Below, one piece after another: positions 1 through 6,798 of a stretch of DNA of 64,000 bases. Below the pieces are notes generated by a model. That model searched no databases and was not told the DNA's origin. It was given only the letters and a program-made list of their open reading frames with translations. Every line of letters begins with the position of its first letter. Positions within the stretch are counted from its first letter, which is position 1. The position numbers and the translations under genes were made by a program. The DNA is from Desulfovirgula thermocuniculi DSM 16036 (GTDB lineage: Bacteria; Bacillota; Desulfotomaculia; Desulfotomaculales; Desulfovirgulaceae), in contig NZ_AUBR01000005.1 of assembly GCF_000429345.1 (NCBI RefSeq), positions 39,082-103,081 on the forward strand, read 5' to 3'.

Positions 1-1041
1 GCGCGGGAAATGGCCGAAAGCTTGAAGCGGGCTTTCAGCGGGGAGGAAGAAGAAGCCACCCGGTTAATCCCGCAGGTGTCCAAACCCAGGGTGCGCCGCC
101 GCTTGCGGCCGGCAGGGTGGGCGGTAATATTTCTCCTCCTGGTGGCCCTCCTGGCGGGAGGGGTCTGGGCCTGGGAGAGGTATTATTTTGGCACGCCGGA
201 AGTCCAGGTACCCAATGTAGTCGGCCTGCCGCTGGAGGAGGCACAGGCCATTCTGGCTCAGCTGGGGCTGAAGACAGCCGTTAAAAAAGCCCCCTCGGAT
301 GCTAAGGAAGGAATTGTTATTGCCCAGGATATTGGCCCGGAGGGTCCGCGGGTCAAACCTCCCCGCACCATTACCCTGACCGTCAGTGCCGGCCCAGAAC
401 TGCGGGCGGTCCCCAACCTCTACCGCCTTTCCCTGGAGGATGCCCGCATGCGCCTGGCCGAAAACGGCTTTGTCCTGGCGGAGCCCGTACAAAAGGGCTA
501 CAGCGAGGAGGTTCCTGCCGGTTACATTTTCGGGCAGATGCCGGCCCCCGGAGAAAAAAAGCCCAGGGGTACGCCGGTGACCGTCTATCTCTCGGAAGGC
601 CCGCCTCCCCGCCAGGTGGAGGTGCCCGGCCTGGTGGGCCTCACCCTGGAGCAGGCGCGCGCGAGGCTGGCGGAAAGCCAGCTCGGCCTGGATGAAAACT
701 TGCAGTGGGCGGAGAGCACCGCCTACCTCCAAGGGCAAGTGGTGGCCCAGGATCCCCCCCAGGGTACCCGGGTTACCCAGGGGACGAAGGTGCGCCTGAC
801 CTTGAGCAGGGGGCCGGGCCCCCTCCCCAGGGAGGCGCGCATCAAGGTGCCCGTGCCCAACGACGGCCAGGAGCACCAGGTGAAGATCAATATCAGCGAT
901 GTAAGGGGCAGCAACACCGTATACCTGAATACCCACCGCCCCGGGGAACAGGTGGAAGTAGTTTCGCGTTACTTTGGCCAGGCAACCGTGGAGGTTTATA
1001 TAGACGAGAGGCTGGTGAAGAGGGAAACGCTGAAGCCTTGA
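1..1041 (+). CDS. prkC: Ser/Thr protein kinase PrkC-type, C-terminal part (juxtamembrane, TM, three PASTA repeats), truncated by window edge
   Basis: The reading frame is open to the first base, so the N-terminal kinase domain lies outside the window. What remains is a charged juxtamembrane stretch, one transmembrane helix (about residues 35-58 counting from the Met at base 10), then three PASTA repeats (about 65-130, 131-198 and 200-270), each with the PNVVGL/PNLYRL/PGLVGL opening, and a C-terminal extracellular beta-rich tail. PASTA kinases sense peptidoglycan fragments or lipid II and phosphorylate cytoplasmic proteins. The gene is followed by rsgA and rpe, the conserved Firmicutes order for prkC. 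A PASTA-only penicillin-binding protein is less likely given this context and topology. Confidence 0.87.
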   Translation, partial: AREMAESLKRAFSGEEEEATRLIPQVSKPRVRRRLRPAGWAVIFLLLVALLAGGVWAWERYYFGTPEVQVPNVVGLPLEEAQAILAQLGLKTAVKKAPSDAKEGIVIAQDIGPEGPRVKPPRTITLTVSAGPELRAVPNLYRLSLEDARMRLAENGFVLAEPVQKGYSEEVPAGYIFGQMPAPGEKKPRGTPVTVYLSEGPPPRQVEVPGLVGLTLEQARARLAESQLGLDENLQWAESTAYLQGQVVAQDPPQGTRVTQGTKVRLTLSRGPGPLPREARIKVPVPNDGQEHQVKINISDVRGSNTVYLNTHRPGEQVEVVSRYFGQATVEVYIDERLVKRETLKP

Positions 1042-1068
1042 AGGGGGGTATGTGAGGAAAAGAGGAAT

Positions 1069-1944
1069 ATGCTTCTCACCGGAACGGTAATTAGGGCCTA
1101 CGGGGGACACTACTTTGTCATGGCGGAGGGAGGAGTTTACGACTGCGCCCTGCGGGGCCGGTTCCGCTTTGAGCAGGAGCGGGTAATGGTGGGCGACAGG
1201 GTGGGCTTTCGTGTGCTCGCGCCGGGGCAGGGGGTGATAGAGGAGCTTTATCCGCGGCAGACCTCCCTTCTCCGGCCCCCGGTAGCCAACGTCGATCGGG
1301 CCCTGGTTGTCTTTGCCGTCAGGGACCCCGACCCCAGCACGCTCCTCCTGGATAAGATCCTCGTCCAGGCCGAGCACGCCGGGGTGGAACCCGTTATTTG
1401 TTTTAACAAAACGGACCTGGGGGCAGGGGAAGCGGAAGGGATAATCCTCGCCTACCGCCGGGCCGGATACCCGGTGGTGTGCACGAGCGTTAAAGAAGGC
1501 ACCGGTTTAGAAGAGCTGCGGGGGATGTTAAAGGGGCACATAACCGTGCTTGCCGGCCCCTCGGGGGCGGGGAAATCAAGCCTTTTGAATGCCCTTGTGC
1601 CGGGCCTGAACTTAAAAACGGGCGAGATCAGCCGAAAACTGGGTAGGGGGCGCCATACTACCAGGCACGTGGAGTTGCTTCTCCTGCCCGACGGGGGCCT
1701 GGTGGCCGATACTCCCGGCTTCTCCAGCCTCTACCTCCCCGGGATGAGAAGGGAGGAGCTGGGCGGCTTCTTCCGGGAATTTGAGGATTACCGTGCGGGG
1801 TGCCGCTTTACCGGGTGCCTACACGACCAGGAACCCGGGTGTGCCGTGAAGGAAGCGGTGAAGGAAGGGAAAATCGCCGCCTTTCGCCATGAGAACTACC
1901 TACAGTTACTGCGGGACGTTATCGAACAGGAAAGGAGATATTAG
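1069..1944 (+). CDS. rsgA: Ribosome small-subunit-dependent GTPase A (RsgA)
   Basis: RsgA is a circularly permuted GTPase that acts in late 30S maturation. An N-terminal OB-fold (about residues 1-65) is followed by the G4 motif FNKTDL near 110, then the P-loop GPSGAGKSS near 163 and the G3 motif DTPGFSSL near 216; G4 before G1 is the signature of the permuted family. The C-terminus has the zinc-binding set with CRFTGCLH and a later Cys. The length of 291 residues is normal. It lies 27 bases after the kinase gene and 5 bases before rpe, so it is probably in the same transcript. The ATG follows a GAGGAAAAGAGG stretch. Confidence 0.95.
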   Translation: MLLTGTVIRAYGGHYFVMAEGGVYDCALRGRFRFEQERVMVGDRVGFRVLAPGQGVIEELYPRQTSLLRPPVANVDRALVVFAVRDPDPSTLLLDKILVQAEHAGVEPVICFNKTDLGAGEAEGIILAYRRAGYPVVCTSVKEGTGLEELRGMLKGHITVLAGPSGAGKSSLLNALVPGLNLKTGEISRKLGRGRHTTRHVELLLLPDGGLVADTPGFSSLYLPGMRREELGGFFREFEDYRAGCRFTGCLHDQEPGCAVKEAVKEGKIAAFRHENYLQLLRDVIEQERRY

Positions 1945-1949
1945 GTTAA

Positions 1950-2612
1950 GTGATTAAGATCGCCCCATCCATACTTGCGGCAAACTTTGCCCGCCTCCTG
2001 GACGACGTGCGCCGGGTGGAGGAAGCCGGGGCGGATTACCTGCACATTGACGTGATGGACGGTCACTTTGTGCCCAACATCACCGTAGGGCCCCTGGTGG
2101 TATCGGCCCTGCGCCCATACAGCCGCCTCTTCTTTGACGTGCACCTGATGATTGAGGATCCCGACCGCTACCTGGAGCCTTTTGCGGAGGCAGGGGCCGA
2201 TCTCATTACCGTCCACGTGGAGGCCTGCCGCCACCTGCACCGCACCCTCTGCCGCATAAGGGAAAAGGGAGTAAAGGCAGGGGTGGCCTTAAACCCGGCG
2301 ACCCCGCCCGAGGCCCTAAGTTACCTCTGGGGGCTTTTCGACCTCGTCCTGGTAATGACGGTAAACCCCGGCTTTGGGGGGCAGGCCTTCATCCCGCAAG
2401 TGGTGCCCAAGATACGCCGTATAAGGGAGATGATGGAAAAGGAGGGGGTACGGGCAGAAATACAGGTTGACGGGGGTATCGGCCCTGCAAACGCCCGCCT
2501 GGTGGTGCAAGCAGGGGCAACCGTGCTGGTGGCGGGCACGGCCATTTTCGGCGCGGCGGACCCGGAGGGGGCCATAAAAAGTTTACGCCTGGCGGCAGAA
2601 AGGAGGGAGTAA
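1950..2612 (+). CDS. rpe: Ribulose-phosphate 3-epimerase
   Basis: Interconverts ribulose 5-phosphate and xylulose 5-phosphate in the pentose phosphate pathway, as a cytosolic TIM barrel. The family motifs are all visible: APSILAANFARL at the start, HIDVMDGHFVPN with metal-binding His and Asp, VHLMI, VNPGFGGQ, and QVDGGIG near the phosphate site. The length of 220 residues is standard. The start is GTG at 1950, placed by the AAAGGAGA site at 1931-1938. The gene follows rsgA by 5 bases in the conserved prkC-rsgA-rpe order. Confidence 0.96.
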   Translation: MIKIAPSILAANFARLLDDVRRVEEAGADYLHIDVMDGHFVPNITVGPLVVSALRPYSRLFFDVHLMIEDPDRYLEPFAEAGADLITVHVEACRHLHRTLCRIREKGVKAGVALNPATPPEALSYLWGLFDLVLVMTVNPGFGGQAFIPQVVPKIRRIREMMEKEGVRAEIQVDGGIGPANARLVVQAGATVLVAGTAIFGAADPEGAIKSLRLAAERRE

Positions 2613-2613
2613 A

Positions 2614-2733
2614 GTGGCCGTGTGGAAGTGCCAGGAGTGCGGCAGCGTGGTGGAGGCGCGCTGCAAGCCGGGGAAATGCAAAATCTGCGGGGCCCCCAAA
2701 GACAAGCTGGCCAAGGAAGCCCCGCAAAAATAA
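2614..2733 (+). CDS. RCKP-type rubredoxin-like small protein (39 aa)
   Basis: Starts with GTG one base after the rpe stop, behind an AAGGAGGG site at 2600-2607. The 39-residue product has two CxxC knuckles, CQEC (residues 6-9) and CKIC (22-25), with an ARCKPGKC segment between them, and a Lys-rich tail. This arrangement matches the small rubredoxin-like proteins named for an RCKP motif in anaerobic bacteria. A single Fe or Zn held by four Cys is likely. Electron transfer or peroxide reduction is possible but not shown. It is translationally coupled to rpe. Confidence 0.75.
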   Translation: MAVWKCQECGSVVEARCKPGKCKICGAPKDKLAKEAPQK

Positions 2734-2753
2734 GCAATAAGGGGGGCTTGTAA

Positions 2754-3167
2754 ATGAGCGGGGAACAACAGGTGGTTATCTTCCAGCTAAACGACCAGCA
2801 GTATGCCCTGCCCGTGCAGGAAACCCAGGAAATTATCCGCATGACCGGCATTACCCGCGTCCCCAATACAAAGAGCTATATAGAGGGGATTATAAACTTG
2901 CGGGGGACTATCTTACCCGTGATTAACCTCAACAAGCGCCTGGGCCTGCCCGCGCAGGAGTACACCGAGGCCACCCGTATTATTGTGGTAGAGCACGAGG
3001 GCCAGAAAGTGGGCATGATTGTGGATAACGTGCTGGAGGTTGGCCAATACAGCCCGGAAGAAATGGACCCGCCTTCCGTGGCCGGCGAGGGGATGGACTA
3101 CCTGCGCGGCGTCATCAAAAAGGGCGACCGCCTCTGGTTGCTGCTTAACCTGGAGCGCATCCTGTGA
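2754..3167 (+). CDS. cheW: CheW-like chemotaxis coupling protein
   Basis: A single CheW domain of 137 residues (about 5-135), opening QQVVIFQLNDQQYALPV, with the INLRGTILPVINL core that docks receptors and CheA. CheW couples chemoreceptors to the histidine kinase at the membrane. No cheA, receptor or flagellar gene is in the window, so this is a stand-alone copy placed after rpe and the rubredoxin-like gene. It may serve a distant chemotaxis cluster. The ATG at 2754 follows a GGGGGG stretch at 2740-2745. Confidence 0.9.
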   Translation: MSGEQQVVIFQLNDQQYALPVQETQEIIRMTGITRVPNTKSYIEGIINLRGTILPVINLNKRLGLPAQEYTEATRIIVVEHEGQKVGMIVDNVLEVGQYSPEEMDPPSVAGEGMDYLRGVIKKGDRLWLLLNLERIL

Positions 3168-3239
3168 GCGGCAGAAATTTGCCCTTGCGGTGCGCTTGCC
3201 CCGCGCCTGGCGCCCTGGTCCTTTTGGAGCAAGGAGGTT

Positions 3240-4967
3240 ATGAGTTTGCCGGGCAAGGAAACGCTGCACAAGATCCTTTTGGAAATAAATGGCCGCGGTT
3301 ATGGTGCCTACAAGTCCATAGCCGGTTCTTACGAGTTTGATTTTTACACCCTGTACATCGACCACGTGCAGAGCGACCCCTTTGCCCCGCCCAGCCGCAT
3401 GCGGTTGAGGGTGGCCCAGGAGCTGGCCGGCTTCCCGCGCGAGCTGTATTTTACCCGCCCGCGGCGGGTGGCCCTGCAGGATTACCTCCTGCGCCGCTTT
3501 GCCCGGGCCGTGGAAACTCACTCCCGGGGCCACCGGGGGACGGGGAAAAGCGGCTTGATCCTGGTGGACCGCTGCGGGCAGGAGATCCTGGAGCGCACCG
3601 GGGCGGTGGTTAACGGGGATTATGTAGAGATCCGCTTTGCCGTTGGTCTGCCCTCCCGCGGGCGCACCATCAACGCCCGGGAGGCGGTGGACATCTTTTT
3701 CCGGGAGCTGCCGGCCATAGCCGGCGAGGCCCTCTTTTACCGGAAGCTCGATGCCGGGGACGTCAGGCGGTACGTGGATCTGGTGGAGGACCAGGAATTC
3801 CTGCGCTCGCGGCTTAAAGAGCTGGGCCTGGTGGCCTTTGTGGCCAACGGTTCCGTGCTCCCCCGCGAAAGCGGTGTCAGCGACCGGCCGTTGACAGGGG
3901 GCCGGGTTATTCCCTTCGTCTCGCCGCCGGAACTGGAGGTGACCCTGGAGCTGCCCCATGCAGGGAGGGTAACCGGCATGGGCATCCCGCAGGGGGTTAC
4001 CCTCATTGTGGGAGGGGGTTACCACGGAAAATCCACCCTCCTGCGGGCCCTGGAAAGGGGGGTGTACAATCACATACCCGGCGACGGGCGCGAGCTGGTG
4101 ATTACCGTACACGATGCGGTAAAGATACGCGCCGAGGACGGGCGGAGCGTGGAGAAGGTAGACATCAGCCCGTTTATCAACAACCTGCCCTTCGGGCAGG
4201 ACACCCGCGCGTTTTCCACCGCCAGTGCCAGCGGGAGCACTTCCCAGGCCGCCAACATTGTGGAGGCCCTCGAGATGGGCACCTCCTTGTTGCTCATCGA
4301 CGAAGATACCAGCGCCACAAACTTTATGATCCGGGACGGCCTGATGCAAGAGCTTGTATCCAAGGAACACGAGCCCATCACGCCCTTTATAGACCGCGTG
4401 CGCCAGCTTTACGAGAACATGGGCGTCTCCACCATCCTGGTGGTGGGGGGCGCCGGGGATTACCTGGCGGTGGCCGACCGCGTGATCATGATGCAGAACT
4501 ACCGGCCCCTGGACGTCACGCGGCGGGCCAAAGAAATCGCCCGGCGGTATGGCGGCAACCGGCGCGTGGAAGTGCGGGACGAGCTGACCGGGGTAACGCC
4601 GAGGATACCTCTGCCGCAGGCTTTTGCTTTGGAAGGCCGGCAGAAGGTGAAGGCCAGGGGCACGGAGGAGATTGTCTACGGCTACATGGACATCGAGCTA
4701 CAGGCCGTGGAACAGCTGGTGGACCCTGCTCAGGCCAGGGCCATAGGAGAGATCATCCGCTATGCGGCAAAGCGGTACATTGACGGCAGGCGGACCCTGC
4801 GGGAGGTGGTGGAGGCGGTACTTGCGGATATTGAGCGCGACGGCCTGGACGTGGTTTCGCCCTTTAAAGGACAGCACCCGGGGGACTTGGCTCTCCCCCG
4901 GGCACATGAAATTGCCGCGGCCATAAACCGCTACCGCCGGCTAAAAGTCCGGCAAAAACTCGGCTAG
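3240..4967 (+). CDS. Predicted ATPase of the ABC class (PF09818-type)
   Basis: A 575-residue protein whose second half carries ABC-type nucleotide-binding features: a P-loop GGGYHGKSTLL (about 258-268), an ABC-like serine-rich segment TASASGSTSQAA near 325, and a Walker B region LLLIDEDTSATNF (about 347-359). The N-terminal half is the conserved extension of this family; there are no membrane segments. The family is widespread and its role is unknown, though RNA or nucleic-acid association has been suggested from gene contexts elsewhere. AAGGAGG at 3231-3237 sits only 2 bases from the ATG, so an in-frame TTG at 3246 could be the true start. It ends convergently with the next gene, overlapping 4 bases. 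Confidence 0.85.
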   Translation: MSLPGKETLHKILLEINGRGYGAYKSIAGSYEFDFYTLYIDHVQSDPFAPPSRMRLRVAQELAGFPRELYFTRPRRVALQDYLLRRFARAVETHSRGHRGTGKSGLILVDRCGQEILERTGAVVNGDYVEIRFAVGLPSRGRTINAREAVDIFFRELPAIAGEALFYRKLDAGDVRRYVDLVEDQEFLRSRLKELGLVAFVANGSVLPRESGVSDRPLTGGRVIPFVSPPELEVTLELPHAGRVTGMGIPQGVTLIVGGGYHGKSTLLRALERGVYNHIPGDGRELVITVHDAVKIRAEDGRSVEKVDISPFINNLPFGQDTRAFSTASASGSTSQAANIVEALEMGTSLLLIDEDTSATNFMIRDGLMQELVSKEHEPITPFIDRVRQLYENMGVSTILVVGGAGDYLAVADRVIMMQNYRPLDVTRRAKEIARRYGGNRRVEVRDELTGVTPRIPLPQAFALEGRQKVKARGTEEIVYGYMDIELQAVEQLVDPAQARAIGEIIRYAAKRYIDGRRTLREVVEAVLADIERDGLDVVSPFKGQHPGDLALPRAHEIAAAINRYRRLKVRQKLG

Positions 4968-5338
4968 CCGCACTCATCGCAGCTGTCGCAACAGCCGGAA
5001 GCGCAGGCAAGGGATGACGATATGGCGCGGTCAATTATCTTATTGACCTCGTCCAGGAGCTTTTCAAATTCCTGCTGGGCGCGGATGTACTCCGCAATGA
5101 GGGGGTTGTCCAGCATCCGCCTTTCCAGGCTTTCCACTTCTGCTTTCTGGCTAGCGGTGAGGTTGAAGCCCTGGGACTGTAGCATGCGGAAAAGCCGCTG
5201 CTTGTGATTAAATTCTTCAATTATTTCCCGGGCGGTGGTGTCCTGCAGCATGGCCTGCTGCGCGCTGACCATGGCTGCAAGCTCGCGGGAACGGGCAATT
5301 TCCTCCCCCAGCTCCTGGGCCTTTTCCCTTACGGACAT
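4964..5338 (-). CDS. YlbF/YmcA family regulator (RicA-like) with Cys-rich tail
   Basis: A 124-residue, mostly helical protein of the YlbF/YmcA family. In Bacillus, YlbF, YmcA and YaaT (RicF, RicA, RicT) form a complex that binds iron-sulfur clusters and promotes RNase Y-dependent mRNA maturation and sporulation. The C-terminus here is Cys-rich (ACASGCCDSCDECG, residues 111-124), consistent with cluster ligands. It lies directly downstream of miaB, the same neighbour as Bacillus ymcA, which favours a RicA assignment. The ATG at 5338 is chosen because GGGAGGTGAA lies just upstream; longer reading into miaB lacks a site. Confidence 0.85.
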   Translation of the reverse strand: MSVREKAQELGEEIARSRELAAMVSAQQAMLQDTTAREIIEEFNHKQRLFRMLQSQGFNLTASQKAEVESLERRMLDNPLIAEYIRAQQEFEKLLDEVNKIIDRAISSSLACASGCCDSCDECG

Positions 5339-5342
5339 TTTT

Positions 5343-6683
5343 TCACCTCCCTTCCAGGGCCAACTCACCCTCCAGGTGGGTAAGCTTTGCGCCGGTGATG
5401 GTGACACGGACCAGCTTTCCGGCCAGCTCCCGCGGGCCGCTAAAAATGACCAGGCGGTTGGTGCGCGTGCGCCCGCTAAGCTTTTCCGGGTTGGTCTTGC
5501 TCTCCCCTTCCACCAGCACCTCCTCCAACCGCCCTATAAAGGAGCGGTTGCGGGCCAGGGTTATTTCGTTTTGCCTGGCGATGAGTTCTTGGATGCGCCT
5601 GCTCTTTACATCTTCCGGCACCTGGTCCGGGAACGTGGCCGCCCGGGTACCGGGTCGCGGGTTGTAAACAAAGGTAAAGGCGGCGTCAAACTGCACCCTT
5701 TCCACCAGGTCCATGGTTTGGGCGAAGTCCTCCTCCGTCTCTCCCGGGAAGCCCACCATGATGTCCGTGGTGATGGAGACCCCGGGGATGGCCCGGCGGA
5801 TGCGCTCCACGAGCTCGAGGTAATAGGCGCGGCTGTAGCCCCGGTTCATGAGCGCAAGGATGCGGTCGCTGCCCGCCTGCACGGGCAGGTGGATGTGCTC
5901 GCAAACGCGCTCGCAGCGGGCCACGGTGTCAATAAGCTCCTGGGTGAAGTCCCGGGGGTGAGAGGTGGTAAAGCGGATGCGCCAGAGCCCGGTTATGCCG
6001 TTTACCTCCTTCAGCAGGCGCGCGAAATTAATTTCTCCTCCCAGGTCCCGCCCGTAGGAGTTGACGTTTTGCCCCAGGAGCGTGACTTCCCGGTACCCTT
6101 CTTCCGCCAGTTGCCTGATTTCGCGCAAGATGTCCTCGGGACGGCGGCTGCGCTCCCGCCCGCGCACATAAGGCACAATGCAGTAGGTGCAGAAGTTGTT
6201 GCAGCCGTAGGTGATGTTCACCCACGCCCTGATCCTGGAAGCCCGGCGCACGGGCAGGTTTTCGACTACTTCCCCTGCCTCCTCCCAGACCTCCACGATC
6301 CTTTCGCGGCACTCCTGCACGGCCAGGAGCAGTTCGGGCAGGCGGTGGAGGTTGTACGTGCCGATAATCAGATCCACTTCCGGAAAGCGGTTTTTGATTT
6401 TCTGCGCCATGCCCGGCTGCTGCACCATGCACCCGGCAACGCCAATGATGGGCTTCTGCCTGCCCTTTTTTAAACGGGCCAGGCGACCGAGGAGGCCGAG
6501 GATTTTATTTTCCGCCGTTTCCCGCACGCAGCATGTGTTGACCAGGATTACATCTGCCTCGGCGCTGTCTTCCACTTGCTGGTAGCCGAGAGATTCCAGC
6601 ATTCCGGCCATAACTTCCGCATCGTGGTCGTTCATCTGGCAACCGAAGGTAATTACCCGGTAGGTCGGTGCTCTTCCCGCCAC
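5343..6683 (-). CDS. miaB: tRNA-2-methylthio-N6-dimethylallyladenosine synthase MiaB
   Basis: A radical SAM methylthiotransferase that adds the 2-methylthio group to i6A37 of tRNA; it complements miaA in this window. The N-terminal UPF0004 domain carries FGCQMND and later cluster Cys ([16 protein letters not shown]). The radical SAM CxxxCxxC is GCNNFCTYC, followed by [11 protein letters not shown], with a TRAM RNA-binding domain at the end. Reading can extend to a TTG at 6740, but that TTG is the -35 box of a promoter, so I place the start at GTG 6683, preceded by GGAAGGG 7 bases upstream. This gives 446 residues, the usual MiaB length. It is cotranscribed with the YmcA-like gene. Confidence 0.95.
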   Translation of the reverse strand: MAGRAPTYRVITFGCQMNDHDAEVMAGMLESLGYQQVEDSAEADVILVNTCCVRETAENKILGLLGRLARLKKGRQKPIIGVAGCMVQQPGMAQKIKNRFPEVDLIIGTYNLHRLPELLLAVQECRERIVEVWEEAGEVVENLPVRRASRIRAWVNITYGCNNFCTYCIVPYVRGRERSRRPEDILREIRQLAEEGYREVTLLGQNVNSYGRDLGGEINFARLLKEVNGITGLWRIRFTTSHPRDFTQELIDTVARCERVCEHIHLPVQAGSDRILALMNRGYSRAYYLELVERIRRAIPGVSITTDIMVGFPGETEEDFAQTMDLVERVQFDAAFTFVYNPRPGTRAATFPDQVPEDVKSRRIQELIARQNEITLARNRSFIGRLEEVLVEGESKTNPEKLSGRTRTNRLVIFSGPRELAGKLVRVTITGAKLTHLEGELALEGR

Positions 6684-6711
6684 GGCAGATCCCTTCCCGT
6701 TGTTCTTTCGT

Positions 6712-6740
6712 ATTATAACCCATTTCCCAGGTGGGTGCAA
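6712..6740 (-). promoter_or_regulatory. SigA-type promoter of miaB
   Basis: On the minus strand, TTGCAC (6740-6735) and TATAAT (6717-6712) are separated by exactly 17 bases, close to the vegetative consensus. Transcription would start near 6705, leaving a leader of roughly 20 bases before GTG 6683. Confidence 0.8.
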
Positions 6741-6771
6741 ATAAATTTTCCTGGGCCATCTTCCTTTATGC

Positions 6772-6777
6772 TATAAT
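6772..6777 (+). promoter_or_regulatory. Possible -10 box of mutS
   Basis: A perfect TATAAT lies 21 bases before the mutS GTG start. The expected -35 position (6749-6754) holds TCCTGG, a poor match, and the leader would be only about 15 bases, so this is tentative. Confidence 0.4.
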
Positions 6778-6798
6778 GGTGGCCAGGAGGGGATGCGG

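Noticed and set aside
64..1377. 437-codon reverse-strand open frame over the PASTA kinase and rsgA
   Set aside because: Shadow frame from high GC; no family motifs, no ribosome-binding site, and fully overlaps well-supported genes. The same holds for long shadows at 2913-4370, 5235-6473, 12410-13810, 14041-15417 and 17449-18756.
6684..6740. N-terminal extension of miaB to TTG 6740
   Set aside because: The TTG is the -35 element of a strong promoter and the extension has no family similarity.
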